Source: an uncultured Bacteroides sp. (GTDB taxonomy: Bacteria > Bacteroidota > Bacteroidia > Bacteroidales > Bacteroidaceae). From it: a stretch of 54,036 bases of DNA. The stretch lies in contig NZ_CAJTSC010000023.1 of the NCBI RefSeq assembly GCF_910578895.1, forward strand, positions 1-54,036. Reading direction: 5' to 3'. Shown piece by piece: positions 39,937 through 48,615 of the stretch. Positions within the stretch are counted from its first letter, which is position 1. Each line of letters begins with the position of its first letter. The position numbers were made by a program, and so were the translations under genes. Under the pieces are notes generated by a model, which saw nothing but the letters and a program-made list of their open reading frames with translations, had not been told where the DNA came from and ran no database searches.

Positions 39937-40679
39937 TCAGTTTTTTATAGGCAGCCGTTCCCACAGCCAACGTGGAATCATCCGCCAGAAGAATACCAGT
40001 AGGCGGTAGCGTCTGTCAATCACCGCCACCCGTTTCTTCCGCTCCAATGCCCGGACTATTTGCTGCGCCACTTTGTCGGCACGCATCAGCATCGGGTATT
40101 TGCCGTTTCGCAGCAGGTCCGTTGCCACGAAACCCGGACGGATATCGGTGAAACGGATGTTGAGGTGTTGCATCCGCGATAGTTGCGCCAAAGCGTCTAT
40201 GTACGTATTCTGAAACCGTTTGGTGGCAGAGTAGGCGGGGGCGACGCCAAGCCCCTTGGTGCCCGCTATGGAACTGATTACGGCGATGTGTCCGCTGTCC
40301 TTCTCCTTGAAACCGTTTCTCTCCTTGAAATAATTGAAAGCGGCGGTCACCATTCGCGTAAACCCCTCTACGTTGGTGCGTGCGGTATCCAGTTCTGTCT
40401 CCGGTTCCAGCTGTCGGTTCTGATAGCCCACGCCGGAACTCAGCAAAAACAGATCCATACCGCCCAAACGTCCTATCAACTCATTGAGGTGGGCGACGGC
40501 ATTCTCCCGCGTCACGTCAAGGCATTGCGTCTCTATCTGTCCGGGACTGGTTTGCCGCATGTTTTGCAGGGCTTCTTCGCGTCTGCGGCAATGCCTACGC
40601 GCCAGCCTTGCCGCACAAGCAGGCGGGCGATTTCCCGTCCGATGCCCGAGGTGGCTCCTATGATAATGGCTCTTTTCAT
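39937..40679 (-). pseudogene. Short-chain dehydrogenase/reductase with a single-base frameshift
   Basis: ATG 40679 opens MKRAIIIGATSGIGREIARLL with a perfect Rossmann TGxxxGIG-type motif, continuing to RQGWRVGIA. The reading then falls out of frame at about 40582-40592, and the true continuation (EALQNMRQTSPGQIETQCLDV) is one base off. The total length is 743 nt, one short of 248 codons, so a single missing base explains it. Later motifs are intact: LLSSGVGYQN, VISSIAGTKGLGVAPAYSATKRF (catalytic Ser and YxxxK), and DIRPGFVATDLL. The part from 40560 alone would lack the cofactor site. It is either a real pseudogene or a sequencing error. It starts 8 bp after the YjbQ-like gene. Confidence 0.85.
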
Positions 40680-40687
40680 GGGAGGGA

Positions 40688-41098
40688 TTATCCGATGACG
40701 GTTGCTACTATTTTTCTTCCGCCGCCACGATTGCGGAACTCACAAAGATAGATGCCTTGCCAGATGCCCATGTTCATCCGTCCGTTGGTGATGGGGATGG
40801 TGAGACCGGCTCCGACAATGGCGGACTTGGCATGTGCGGGCATATCGTCGTCGCCCTCGCAGGTATGTGTGTAGTAGGGCTCGCGTTCTTTGACAAGGCG
40901 GTTGAAGATGGCTTCCATATCCGTCTGCACATCCGGGTCGGCATTCTCGTTGATGGTGAGTGCGGCACTGGTGTGTTTGATGAACAAGTGCAGTAGCCCG
41001 GTTGGCGGCAGTGCCGGCAGGTTGCGTGATATTTCTTCCGTAACCAGGTGGAAACCGCGCCGATGAGGGGTAAGGGTAAACTCTTTCTGTATAATCAT
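40688..41098 (-). CDS. YjbQ/UPF0047 family protein (secondary thiamine-phosphate synthase-like)
   Basis: The start at 41098 gives 136 residues beginning MIIQKEFTLTPHRRGFHLV, the usual family N-terminus. A longer frame from 41227 adds non-family residues. Family blocks are GLLHLFIKHTSAALTINENADPDV, EGDDDMPAHAKSAIVGAGLTIPITNGRMNMGIWQGIYLCEFR and the C-terminal RKIVATVIG. The His and acidic residues form a possible metal site. Family members complement thiamine-phosphate synthase weakly, and the true role is unclear. It lies 8 bp upstream of the dehydrogenase gene on the same strand. Confidence 0.88.
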   Translation of the reverse strand: MIIQKEFTLTPHRRGFHLVTEEISRNLPALPPTGLLHLFIKHTSAALTINENADPDVQTDMEAIFNRLVKEREPYYTHTCEGDDDMPAHAKSAIVGAGLTIPITNGRMNMGIWQGIYLCEFRNRGGGRKIVATVIG

Positions 41099-41246
41099 AT
41101 TTCTGTTCTTTTCTTTTTTGCACGCGAAAATAGGGATAATTCGCATAAATGAAAAAAATAGGTTGGAGATATAACATAGATAAACGCAATTACAGCTATC
41201 TTTGTTACCGCTTACAACGCTATTCATCTAATAAAACAAAGAATAT

Positions 41247-41711
41247 ATGGAAAAAGTTATTATCAATTCGTATGAGGATTTTGAAAAGCTGACAGGCAAG
41301 CAAATCGGTGTTTCGGAGTATGTGGAACTTACGCAGGAGCGTATCAATCTCTTTGCCGATGCAACGCTGGACCACCAGTGGATTCACGTTGATGCCGAGC
41401 GCGCCAAGATTGAAAGTCCTTTCAAGACGACTATCGCACATGGCTATCTCACTCTTTCGATGCTGCCTCATCTGTGGAATCAGATTATTGAGGTGAACAA
41501 CCTGAAGATGATGATTAACTATGGCATGGACAAGATGAAGTTCGGTCAGGCTGTGCTGTCCGGACAGCGGATTCGCCTGGTGGCTTCCTTGCACTCGCTG
41601 GCAAACTTACGCGGTGTGGCAAAGGCGGAAATCAAGTTCGCCATCGAAATAGAGGGTGAGAAGAAGAAAGCCCTCGAAGGCATTGCCGTTTTCTTGTACT
41701 ATTTCAACTGA
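41247..41711 (+). CDS. MaoC-like dehydratase (R-specific enoyl-CoA hydratase-like)
   Basis: The 154-residue cytoplasmic hot-dog-fold protein has the MaoC signature: ERINLFADATLDHQWIHVDAERAKIESPFKTTIAHGYLTLSML, with the Asp/His hydratase dyad in FADATLDHQWIH and the GYLTL segment. NYGMDKMKFGQAVLSGQRIRLV follows. It should hydrate 2-enoyl thioesters. No fatty-acid genes are adjacent, so its pathway is unclear. TATCTTTG at 41197-41204 is a probable -7 promoter box, and a very strong terminator follows. Confidence 0.88.
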   Translation: MEKVIINSYEDFEKLTGKQIGVSEYVELTQERINLFADATLDHQWIHVDAERAKIESPFKTTIAHGYLTLSMLPHLWNQIIEVNNLKMMINYGMDKMKFGQAVLSGQRIRLVASLHSLANLRGVAKAEIKFAIEIEGEKKKALEGIAVFLYYFN

Positions 41712-41740
41712 CGATTTGTAAAGCATAGGGAGACGGTTCG

Positions 41741-41783
41741 AAGCCGGTCGGTCATGGGATGCCATGACCGACCGGCTTTTTTT
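41741..41783 (+). terminator. Rho-independent terminator after the MaoC-like gene
   Basis: AAGCCGGTCGGTCATGG (41741-41757) and CCATGACCGACCGGCTT (41762-41778) form a perfect 17-bp stem with a 4-nt loop, followed by a T-run to 41783. It starts 29 bp after the stop. Confidence 0.92.
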
Positions 41784-42084
41784 ATGTTGCAGGAATGTTT
41801 GTTTCACCACCCTATTGACAAGGTCTTACCTATTAACTGGCAGCATTCCATTGCCGAGCTCCCGATAAGAGAGCATACAAACATTGTTACGTTCCGTAAT
41901 AAACATCAAAAAATATAATTTTAACATCAATGTGGTTATCTAAACAATCTTTAGAATACTTGATATTTGCAAACGAAATCCGTGTCTGATTGCAGTGGGC
42001 CGGTTTTGTTAATCTTGTGTTCATTTTATGATATTATTTATAGAGTTACTAATAATTATTAATTAAAATTCGTGTTGTTAAACT
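41784..42084 (+). other. AT-rich leader/promoter region of the third susC
   Basis: There is no gene. The 300 bp should hold the promoter of the susC at 42085. I see no exact TAnnTTTG box (the nearest is GATATTTGC near 41963), which is compatible with control by an alternative sigma factor or activator. No strong inverted repeat stands out. Confidence 0.4.
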
Positions 42085-45000
42085 ATGAGAATTCTACACA
42101 AAAAACTTTGTCTGTTGATATTTTTGTTAACAGGTTGTTCTCTCGGTATTCTTGCTCAGAACAGAACGATTACCGGTACGGTCCGGGATGCTGTCGATGT
42201 AGTGATTGGTGCTTCTGTTACGGTGAAAGGCAATAATTCCATCGGTACAATCACTGATATGGACGGTAAGTTCAGGCTTTCGGTTCCGTCTTCTTCCAAG
42301 GATTTGGTTATCAGGTTTGTCGGGTATGACGATGCCATCCTAAGGTTGGATGCGCAAACCGATTATAAAGTGACTTTGAAGGAGTCTTCTGTCATGTTGG
42401 AAGAAGTGGTAGCCATCGGTTATGCAAAAGTCAAGCGTAAAGATTTGACGGGAGCCATTTCATCAGTAGGGGGCCAGGAACTTGCCAATGTGCCGGTGAC
42501 TACTGCTATGCAGGCACTGCAAGGAAAAGCTGCCGGTGTAAACATCGTGACGGAAAGCGGTGCTCCCGGCGCCGGTGCCAACATTACCATTCGTGGCGGC
42601 ATGTCGTTGACTCAAAGTACGGAACCGCTCTATATTGTAGACGGTTTTGAAATGGGGAGCGCACTCGAGAATATCGATATTAACGATATTGAGAGCATTG
42701 ATGTGCTGAAGGATGCTTCTTCTACCGCCATTTATGGTGCCCGTGGTTCTAACGGTATCATTTTGATTACTACCAAATCCGGCAAGAAGGGTAAGACACA
42801 GGTTTCTTATAATACCTATTTCTCTTTCGATAAGTTGGCTAAGAAGTTGGATTTGATGTCTGATGTGGAAGATTTTGTGAAATACCAGTATGAGTTTGCC
42901 GAACTGACCGGTATCGCTTCCACATGGAGCGCCTTCTATGACGACGGTATGGCAATAGATGCCGACGGTTTTTATACCGGTGCATACGGCCGTATGCATG
43001 AGCGCTATGCCGGTGCGTCTTCTATCGACTGGCAAGATGAGGTGTTCGGCGGATATGCCATGACACAGAGCCATAACGTCAATATTTCTACCGGAACCGA
43101 GAAGACCCAGGTAATGTTGAGCTATAATTACAATGGACAGGACGGTTTGCTCGCCAACCATTCGGCAAATAAAAGTGCTTTCCGTGCAAAAATCAATTCG
43201 GAACTTTATAAAGGGGTTCGCTTGGATGTGAATGCCATGTTCAACAACAAGAGCGTAGACGGCGGCGGAAGCTATTCGGGCATGAAGTACGTATTGCGCC
43301 AGCCTATCAGCGGGGGTACTTATTTCACTCGCGACCAGATGTTGACGGAACAGACCTATGTGGATTTCCGTGGTGCCGAGAGTTCATATACGGCATCCAA
43401 TCCGTTGATACAGAATGAGGCCTCCACCTCTAATAAACGTTCACGCTTGTTTTCGGTGAATGCGGGTCTGGAATTTGATTTTCTGAAACATTTCACTTAC
43501 CGCGTTGCCGGAAGCTATAGATGGAACAGCAGCAAGTCTACTTCCTTTTCCGACGAACGTTCTACCGGATATTTGATGGACCCTTTCAATACAGGTATGA
43601 CCGGAAGTATAGGCAACAGCGAGTCTTATTCTTACCAGATAACGAATACGTTGAACTATAATCAGACGTTTGCCAAGAAGCATAAAGTGAATTTCTTGCT
43701 TGGTCATGAAGTGAGTTACAGTGAGGATGAAAGCAACTCCATCAGTGTGAAACAGATACCTTATCCCAATCATGGCATCGATGATATATCGTTAGGAAAC
43801 GTGAACGAGAAGAAATCCGGCCATGGACATAGCGGGATCGTTTCCGCCTTCTTCCGTGCCAACTATACGTTTGACGAACGTTATTTGCTGACAGCCACTC
43901 TTCGTGCCGACGGTTCTTCCAAATTTGCCAAAGGCCATCAATGGGGACTCTTTCCTTCGGCATCGGTTGCATGGAGAGTTTCCGAGGAGAAGTTCTGGAA
44001 AGAGAACCGCATCAACGATGTTGTCAATAGCATGAAACTGCGCGTGGGTTACGGTACTACGGGTAACAATGGCGTGGGAAGCTTTTCATACCGCACCAAT
44101 GTTTCATTGACCTCTTATCCGATGAATAATGTCACAACCAATCCCGCCTATATATTGGGCACACAACTGGGCAATCCTGAGTTGAAGTGGGAGACACAGG
44201 TGGCTGCCAATGTCGGTCTTGATGTTTCCTTGTTCAACAACCGTGTCAACCTGACGGCCGAATGGTACAACAATCAGGCAAATGATTTATTGCTGAATTG
44301 TGTTGTTCCGTCCTCTACCGGCTATTCTACACAATACCAGAATGTAGGTAAGATGCGCAACAGGGGTTGGGAAATCACCTTGAATACGGTGAATGTCCGT
44401 ACCAAGAATTTCAGTTGGACAAGCGACCTGAATTTGTCTTTCAACAAATCGAAAGTTGTGGCGTTGGAAGAAGGACAGACGGAAAAAACGTTCAACGCGG
44501 GCGACTCCCGTTCGGGCATGGTTACCTACTATGCAACGGTAGGAAAGGCTTTGGGCGAAATGTACGGCTATAAATATGAAGGGGTATATACTGCGGAGGA
44601 TTTCATTGAAGGAGCGGGTGGAAAACTGACTTTGCGTGAAGGAGTCGTAAAGCCCAAGTCGGGAACTCCCCAACCTGGCGATATCAAATACGCGGCCGAT
44701 GACGTGGATGACAACGGCAATCCTATATTTACCAAGAAAAATGTGAAAATCGGTAACGGAACTCCTGATTGCATCGGAGGTTTTAACAACACTTTCACCT
44801 ATAAAGGGTTTGATTTGAGTGTTTTCATGAAGTTTGCTATCGGTCAGGATATCTATAACGCCAACAAGCAAAGCCTGACTACGTATTCCATATTCGAGAA
44901 CATTCCGCAGGAATTTGGCAACTACTATCGTGTGATAGACCCTTCTACCGGAAAACAGGCTACGCTGGCGCGTATGCAGGAGATGAATCCCGATGGCTCC

Positions 45001-45321
45001 GCACGCATTTGGGGATTGACCAAGAACAATAAGGAATGGGGCTTTTATCCTTCCTCTTACTTCGTAGAAGACGGTTCTTACTTGCGGTTGGCACAGATTA
45101 CGTTGGGCTATACTTTGCCTAAGACATGGTTGAAGAAAGCGATGATTGCCAATGCACGTATTTACTTTACGGCCAACAATGTAGCCACTCTCACCGGATA
45201 TTCGGGTTATGACCCTGAGGTGAGAGCAGCCAAGGACAACGTGGTTACCACTCCGGGATACGACAGTTCGGCTTATCCCCGTTCAAGAAGTTATGTTGTC
45301 GGTCTTAATTTAACATTTTAA
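42085..45321 (+). CDS. SusC-family TonB-dependent outer-membrane transporter (third pair)
   Basis: The 1078-residue protein has a signal peptide (MRILHKKLCLLIFLL..LGILAQ). It has a carboxypeptidase-regulatory-like domain (ITGTVRDAVDVVIGASVTVKG, GTITDMDGKFRLSV), a pre-plug segment EEVVAIGYAKVKRKDLTG, and a plug (ALQGKAAGVNIV, ITIRGGMSL, PLYIVDGFEM, YGARGSNGIILITTKSG). A long barrel ends in VGLNLTF. Import uses the TonB system together with the SusD encoded 14 bp downstream. No STN domain is present. The plug and barrel are clearly diverged from the other two SusC proteins in the window, so the ligand probably differs. Confidence 0.96.
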   Translation: MRILHKKLCLLIFLLTGCSLGILAQNRTITGTVRDAVDVVIGASVTVKGNNSIGTITDMDGKFRLSVPSSSKDLVIRFVGYDDAILRLDAQTDYKVTLKESSVMLEEVVAIGYAKVKRKDLTGAISSVGGQELANVPVTTAMQALQGKAAGVNIVTESGAPGAGANITIRGGMSLTQSTEPLYIVDGFEMGSALENIDINDIESIDVLKDASSTAIYGARGSNGIILITTKSGKKGKTQVSYNTYFSFDKLAKKLDLMSDVEDFVKYQYEFAELTGIASTWSAFYDDGMAIDADGFYTGAYGRMHERYAGASSIDWQDEVFGGYAMTQSHNVNISTGTEKTQVMLSYNYNGQDGLLANHSANKSAFRAKINSELYKGVRLDVNAMFNNKSVDGGGSYSGMKYVLRQPISGGTYFTRDQMLTEQTYVDFRGAESSYTASNPLIQNEASTSNKRSRLFSVNAGLEFDFLKHFTYRVAGSYRWNSSKSTSFSDERSTGYLMDPFNTGMTGSIGNSESYSYQITNTLNYNQTFAKKHKVNFLLGHEVSYSEDESNSISVKQIPYPNHGIDDISLGNVNEKKSGHGHSGIVSAFFRANYTFDERYLLTATLRADGSSKFAKGHQWGLFPSASVAWRVSEEKFWKENRINDVVNSMKLRVGYGTTGNNGVGSFSYRTNVSLTSYPMNNVTTNPAYILGTQLGNPELKWETQVAANVGLDVSLFNNRVNLTAEWYNNQANDLLLNCVVPSSTGYSTQYQNVGKMRNRGWEITLNTVNVRTKNFSWTSDLNLSFNKSKVVALEEGQTEKTFNAGDSRSGMVTYYATVGKALGEMYGYKYEGVYTAEDFIEGAGGKLTLREGVVKPKSGTPQPGDIKYAADDVDDNGNPIFTKKNVKIGNGTPDCIGGFNNTFTYKGFDLSVFMKFAIGQDIYNANKQSLTTYSIFENIPQEFGNYYRVIDPSTGKQATLARMQEMNPDGSARIWGLTKNNKEWGFYPSSYFVEDGSYLRLAQITLGYTLPKTWLKKAMIANARIYFTANNVATLTGYSGYDPEVRAAKDNVVTTPGYDSSAYPRSRSYVVGLNLTF

Positions 45322-45335
45322 TTAGAAAAGAACTT

Positions 45336-47420
45336 ATGAATAATAGAATATTTGATTGGACCGGTTTGAAGAAGAAACTGGTTACGGTAACAATACTCGG
45401 CTTTTCGTTGGGAATGAGTATGACATCCTGCTCCGATTGGCTGAACATGGAGTCTTATACCTCTGATGACGTTGATTTTATATTTGAGAATGAGACAAAA
45501 GCCGATTTGTTTGTGCAAGGATGCTATAGGGGGCTTATACATAAGGAGATGTTTTATAACCTCGGCATGGGCGAAACGGTAGTGCATACGGCAGAAGATG
45601 GTTTCAGCAGTAAGTACAAGGCATGCAATTACGATTTCGACCCGTTGGTACCTACCACTGTCACCACTATCTTTAAAGAAGGATACCGTATTATCGAATC
45701 GACGAACGTCGCTATCAGCCGTTTGGAGAAGATGCCCGAAACGGTGAAGCGAAATCAATTGTTGGGTGAGGCGCTCGCCATCCGTGCATTTTGCTACCAC
45801 AACTTGATACGCATTTATGGCGATGTGCCCGCAATGTATATTCCTTTGGAGGAAATGGATACGAATGACGAAAACCGTTTTTATCCGAAACGTTCGCCTC
45901 GTGACGGAATATATGACCGCATCGTTTCCGATTTGCAACAGGCAACGGAATGGTTGCCTTGGTATGAAGAGAGCGGCTATGTTTCGACAGAACGTCTTAC
46001 AAAACAAGGGGCGTATGCCTTGTTGGCGCGTATCTCGCTCTATGCAGGCGGCTATTCATTGCGTTGGGATTTGGAGACAAACGATCCGGCAACGTTGAAA
46101 ATGGCACGCAGGGATGATGCGGCACGTGTCAAGGAATTATACGAGATTGCGAATGATGCGTGTTTACGGATTAAAGAACATGGAAAGAATTCATTGGTGC
46201 AAGGAAAGGACGGAATGAGCGGTTTCCAATATCTTTGGTATAATCATTGCCAGCGCAAGCTGGCTGAGACCGAGTCCGAAATGATTTGGCAGTTGGCGGA
46301 ATACGGTGACAAGACCAATTCGGAATTCGGGCTTTATCTGCAACCCGGTTCTTATAACGGAATTTACGGTTCGCGTAAAACATTGCAGTTTGTCCTGCCC
46401 ACTTATTATCTTTCGTTTGATGCAAATGACACCCGTCGCGATGTGACATGTACGTCATACAGCATCTATCCGAAAGATGGGGGAAAGAAAGGACCTTGGG
46501 TCGATGCCGGTACTACTTACTCTTCCATATTGTTGGGCAAGTGCCGCATTCAATGGTGTGTGGAACCGCAAGCTGCGGCTCAGAGAAATATCAATATCCC
46601 GCTTGTGCGTTATTCGGATGTGCTGTTGATGTATGCGGAAACGGAAAATTACCTGAACAACGGTCCGACTCCTGAGGCAAAGGCTGCTTTGAAAGAGGTG
46701 CGTATGCGTGCCGGAGTGGGCGAACTGCCTGTTCCTGCCGACCAACAAGGGTTTGAGGATGCGCTTGTACAGGAACGTAAATGGGAGTTTGCCGGAGAAT
46801 TTACGCTTCGTAGCGACCTGACTCGTATGGGACGTTTGGCAAAAGAACTGGCTCAAGCCAGACAGGACATGAAAGACCTTTCCGACCGTAAAGGCGTGTA
46901 TACCGGTGTGCCCAAATACAGGCTGTATAAATATCAGGAAGACGGACAGAAGTACGGTGACAAGTTCCTTGCCATAGATTATATTGAACTGACGGATCCG
47001 GCGGAAATAGCCGTGGTAAAGGATATTCCGGAAGACGAACAGCAATACAATGATTATGAGGCGGAACTGATTGATATTGTAAAGGCTCACGGCATCGGTG
47101 TAAGTGCGCAGGATAAGTGGTATCCCAGAGCTATGTTCGAGGCTTTCAGCAGCGATTTCAATATGAAGGGACAGGCTGTTGTGGGATTTGCCAAATCTGC
47201 CAGAGGTAAGATACAGGTGGGCAAGATTATTTACCAGCAACCTACCGGTTCGGAAGAAAACGGCGGTTCCTACCCTGATTGGATTGATAAGGGGGATGGT
47301 TCCGACGGATTGTTCTATGGTTTCAAAGAGAATTTCTCTGAGTTATGCCCGTTTGCGGCGAAGTCCAGTGGACATCCTCTGATAGATAATCCCAATTTGA
47401 CCCAATTGCCCGGCTATTAA
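45336..47420 (+). CDS. SusD/RagB-family surface lipoprotein (third pair, long form)
   Basis: The 694-residue lipoprotein has a long n-region before the lipobox (LGMSMTSC, Cys32). Its SusD motifs are SDWLNMESYTSDDVDFIFENE, GEALAIRAFCYHNLIRIYGDVPAMY, TKQGAYALLARISLYAGGY and LVQERKWEFAGEFTLRSDLTRMG. It is about 100-150 residues longer than usual, with the extra length mostly near the C-terminus (VKDIPEDEQQYNDYEAELIDIVK and following). It pairs with the SusC above. No glycosidase, lyase or protease gene lies in this operon, and a terminator follows directly. Confidence 0.95.
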   Translation: MNNRIFDWTGLKKKLVTVTILGFSLGMSMTSCSDWLNMESYTSDDVDFIFENETKADLFVQGCYRGLIHKEMFYNLGMGETVVHTAEDGFSSKYKACNYDFDPLVPTTVTTIFKEGYRIIESTNVAISRLEKMPETVKRNQLLGEALAIRAFCYHNLIRIYGDVPAMYIPLEEMDTNDENRFYPKRSPRDGIYDRIVSDLQQATEWLPWYEESGYVSTERLTKQGAYALLARISLYAGGYSLRWDLETNDPATLKMARRDDAARVKELYEIANDACLRIKEHGKNSLVQGKDGMSGFQYLWYNHCQRKLAETESEMIWQLAEYGDKTNSEFGLYLQPGSYNGIYGSRKTLQFVLPTYYLSFDANDTRRDVTCTSYSIYPKDGGKKGPWVDAGTTYSSILLGKCRIQWCVEPQAAAQRNINIPLVRYSDVLLMYAETENYLNNGPTPEAKAALKEVRMRAGVGELPVPADQQGFEDALVQERKWEFAGEFTLRSDLTRMGRLAKELAQARQDMKDLSDRKGVYTGVPKYRLYKYQEDGQKYGDKFLAIDYIELTDPAEIAVVKDIPEDEQQYNDYEAELIDIVKAHGIGVSAQDKWYPRAMFEAFSSDFNMKGQAVVGFAKSARGKIQVGKIIYQQPTGSEENGGSYPDWIDKGDGSDGLFYGFKENFSELCPFAAKSSGHPLIDNPNLTQLPGY

Positions 47421-47443
47421 TAGCAAAATTCTCTATAGACTGG

Positions 47444-47498
47444 AGCGTGGTTTTGAAATTATGGCATTTATGCCATGATTTCGAACCACGCTTTTTTT
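47444..47498 (+). terminator. Terminator after the third susD
   Basis: AGCGTGGTT (47444-47452) pairs with AACCACGCT (47484-47492), the stem continues inward to ATGGCA / TGCCAT (47461-47466, 47471-47476), and a run of seven T follows. It lies 24 bp after the stop. Confidence 0.9.
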
Positions 47499-47545
47499 CT
47501 TTTTCTTCTTTTACTTTCTATATGTAATTCTTATAAATGCCACTG

Positions 47546-48004
47546 TTATGATTTATTCATGCTACGTTTCAGGTAAATCATGTCTTTCAGTAGTTTGCCT
47601 TTTTCGTAAATGGGGTGGTCGTAGTTGTCCGTAAAGAAGTCGGGGATGCGGTGCGAATAGATGAAACCGCAACTTTCATAGAAAGGAACGGTCAGAGGAC
47701 TGTCTCCCGTGCCTACAAGCATGGTCCGGCAACTGCCTGCATATTGCTTTAGAAGATACTCTATCAACATTCTGCCATATCCCTGCCGTTGGAATGGCGG
47801 GTAAGTGGCAATGTTCTTTATCTCGAACACGTCTTCCGATTCGCGGGTGACGACACAGGCGGATTTCACCTCTCCGGCATCTGCCAGGACGAACATATCG
47901 CCACGCTCCAGATAGCGGTCTATCATGGACTCCTGCTCATCGGCAAGGAGCAGAAGGTCGAGATATTGTTTCTTGTTGTGGAGAACGGGATATATACGTA
48001 TCAT
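47546..48004 (-). CDS. GNAT-family N-acetyltransferase
   Basis: The start at 48004 is preceded by a GGAAGGA ribosome-binding-like sequence. A start at 48019 would place that sequence inside the gene. The 152-residue protein has the GNAT core: FVLADAGEVKSACVVTRESEDVFEIKNIATYPPFQRQGYGRMLIEYLL (acetyl-CoA loop QRQGYG), MLVGTGDSPLTVPFYESCGF and FFTDNYDHPIYEKGKLLKDMIYLKR. The substrate is unknown. It is convergent with the third susD. Confidence 0.85.
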   Translation of the reverse strand: MIRIYPVLHNKKQYLDLLLLADEQESMIDRYLERGDMFVLADAGEVKSACVVTRESEDVFEIKNIATYPPFQRQGYGRMLIEYLLKQYAGSCRTMLVGTGDSPLTVPFYESCGFIYSHRIPDFFTDNYDHPIYEKGKLLKDMIYLKRSMNKS

Positions 48005-48320
48005 ATTATGTCCTTCCAATTATCATTATAATTTATCGTACGGTTTTTTGGAAAAAAACTGCAATTTTGTTTTAATCAGTTGATTAATAAGACGGAAAGA
48101 GCAAGAAGTCCGGAACCGGGAGCGATGCGGGTTTCTCTGCGTTGCTTCGCTTTGCTCTTGGAACAGGTACAAATGTAGAGATTTTGACGAAAAAGCGGAA
48201 ATGATTTGGGGATTTCTTTCGGGGAGGACAAAGGGGGAAATTACCGGCGAAACATCCTCGCCAGGCGCTTATTATCAGTAATATACGAGTGCCAATCGTT
48301 TTCTGCATGGTGGAACTTTA

Positions 48321-48404
48321 TTCCCAGTTAACTGGGAACACGTTCCCACCGAATTGGGAATACGTTCCCAACGTACTGGGAACACGTTTCCAATTAAGTG
48401 GGAA
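48321..48404. repeat. Tandem array: four 22-bp units of TTCCCA-N6-TGGGAA
   Basis: Four 18-nt palindrome-like units start at 48321, 48343, 48365 and 48387, each separated by 4 nt (CACG/TACG), giving an exact 22-bp period. The first, TTCCCAGTTAACTGGGAA, is a perfect palindrome. The others keep the TTCCCA/TGGGAA arms (one arm has TTTCCA) with different centres. A minus-strand frame runs through it (48275-48484) but has no family features. The surrounding 48005-48615 is otherwise gene-free except for a promoter before nfo. Confidence 0.85.
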
Positions 48405-48491
48405 CATCGGAGGAAAAAGAAGCTGTCGTTCACGGGGCTTTTAGTTACGGGATTTGTCGGAAGTCGGAGGAAGAAGGGCGGCAACTCATCT

Positions 48492-48513
48492 GGCTCCTGT
48501 AAATGAAGGAGCC
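48492..48513. repeat. Hairpin containing the 13-mer CTCCTGTAAATGA
   Basis: GGCTCC (48492-48497) pairs with GGAGCC (48508-48513). The segment 48494-48506 is identical to 28394-28406 and to the inverse of 28239-28251, and is again followed by GCCGTGG. It is a dispersed motif of unknown role. Confidence 0.55.
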
Positions 48514-48548
48514 GTGGATGATGCCAAACAAAAATCGCAGTGATATTG

Positions 48549-48577
48549 TTGAATACTCCCGGTTTGCATTATCTTTG
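48549..48577 (+). promoter_or_regulatory. Bacteroides-type promoter for nfo
   Basis: TATCTTTG (48570-48577) matches the -7 box TAnnTTTG and TTG (48549-48551) lies 18 nt before it. The nfo start is 38 bp downstream. Confidence 0.6.
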
Positions 48578-48615
48578 CCGGAACAAAAGGTTTTCTAATA
48601 AAAAACAATCGGAAT

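Noticed and set aside
48321..48404. CRISPR array
   Set aside because: Units are 18-nt palindromes with constant 4-nt gaps, so there are no unique spacers, and no cas genes are present.
48275..48484. Minus-strand 69-codon frame across the 22-bp repeats
   Set aside because: The product merely translates the repeat (for example GNVFPVRWERIP) and has no start context or family features.
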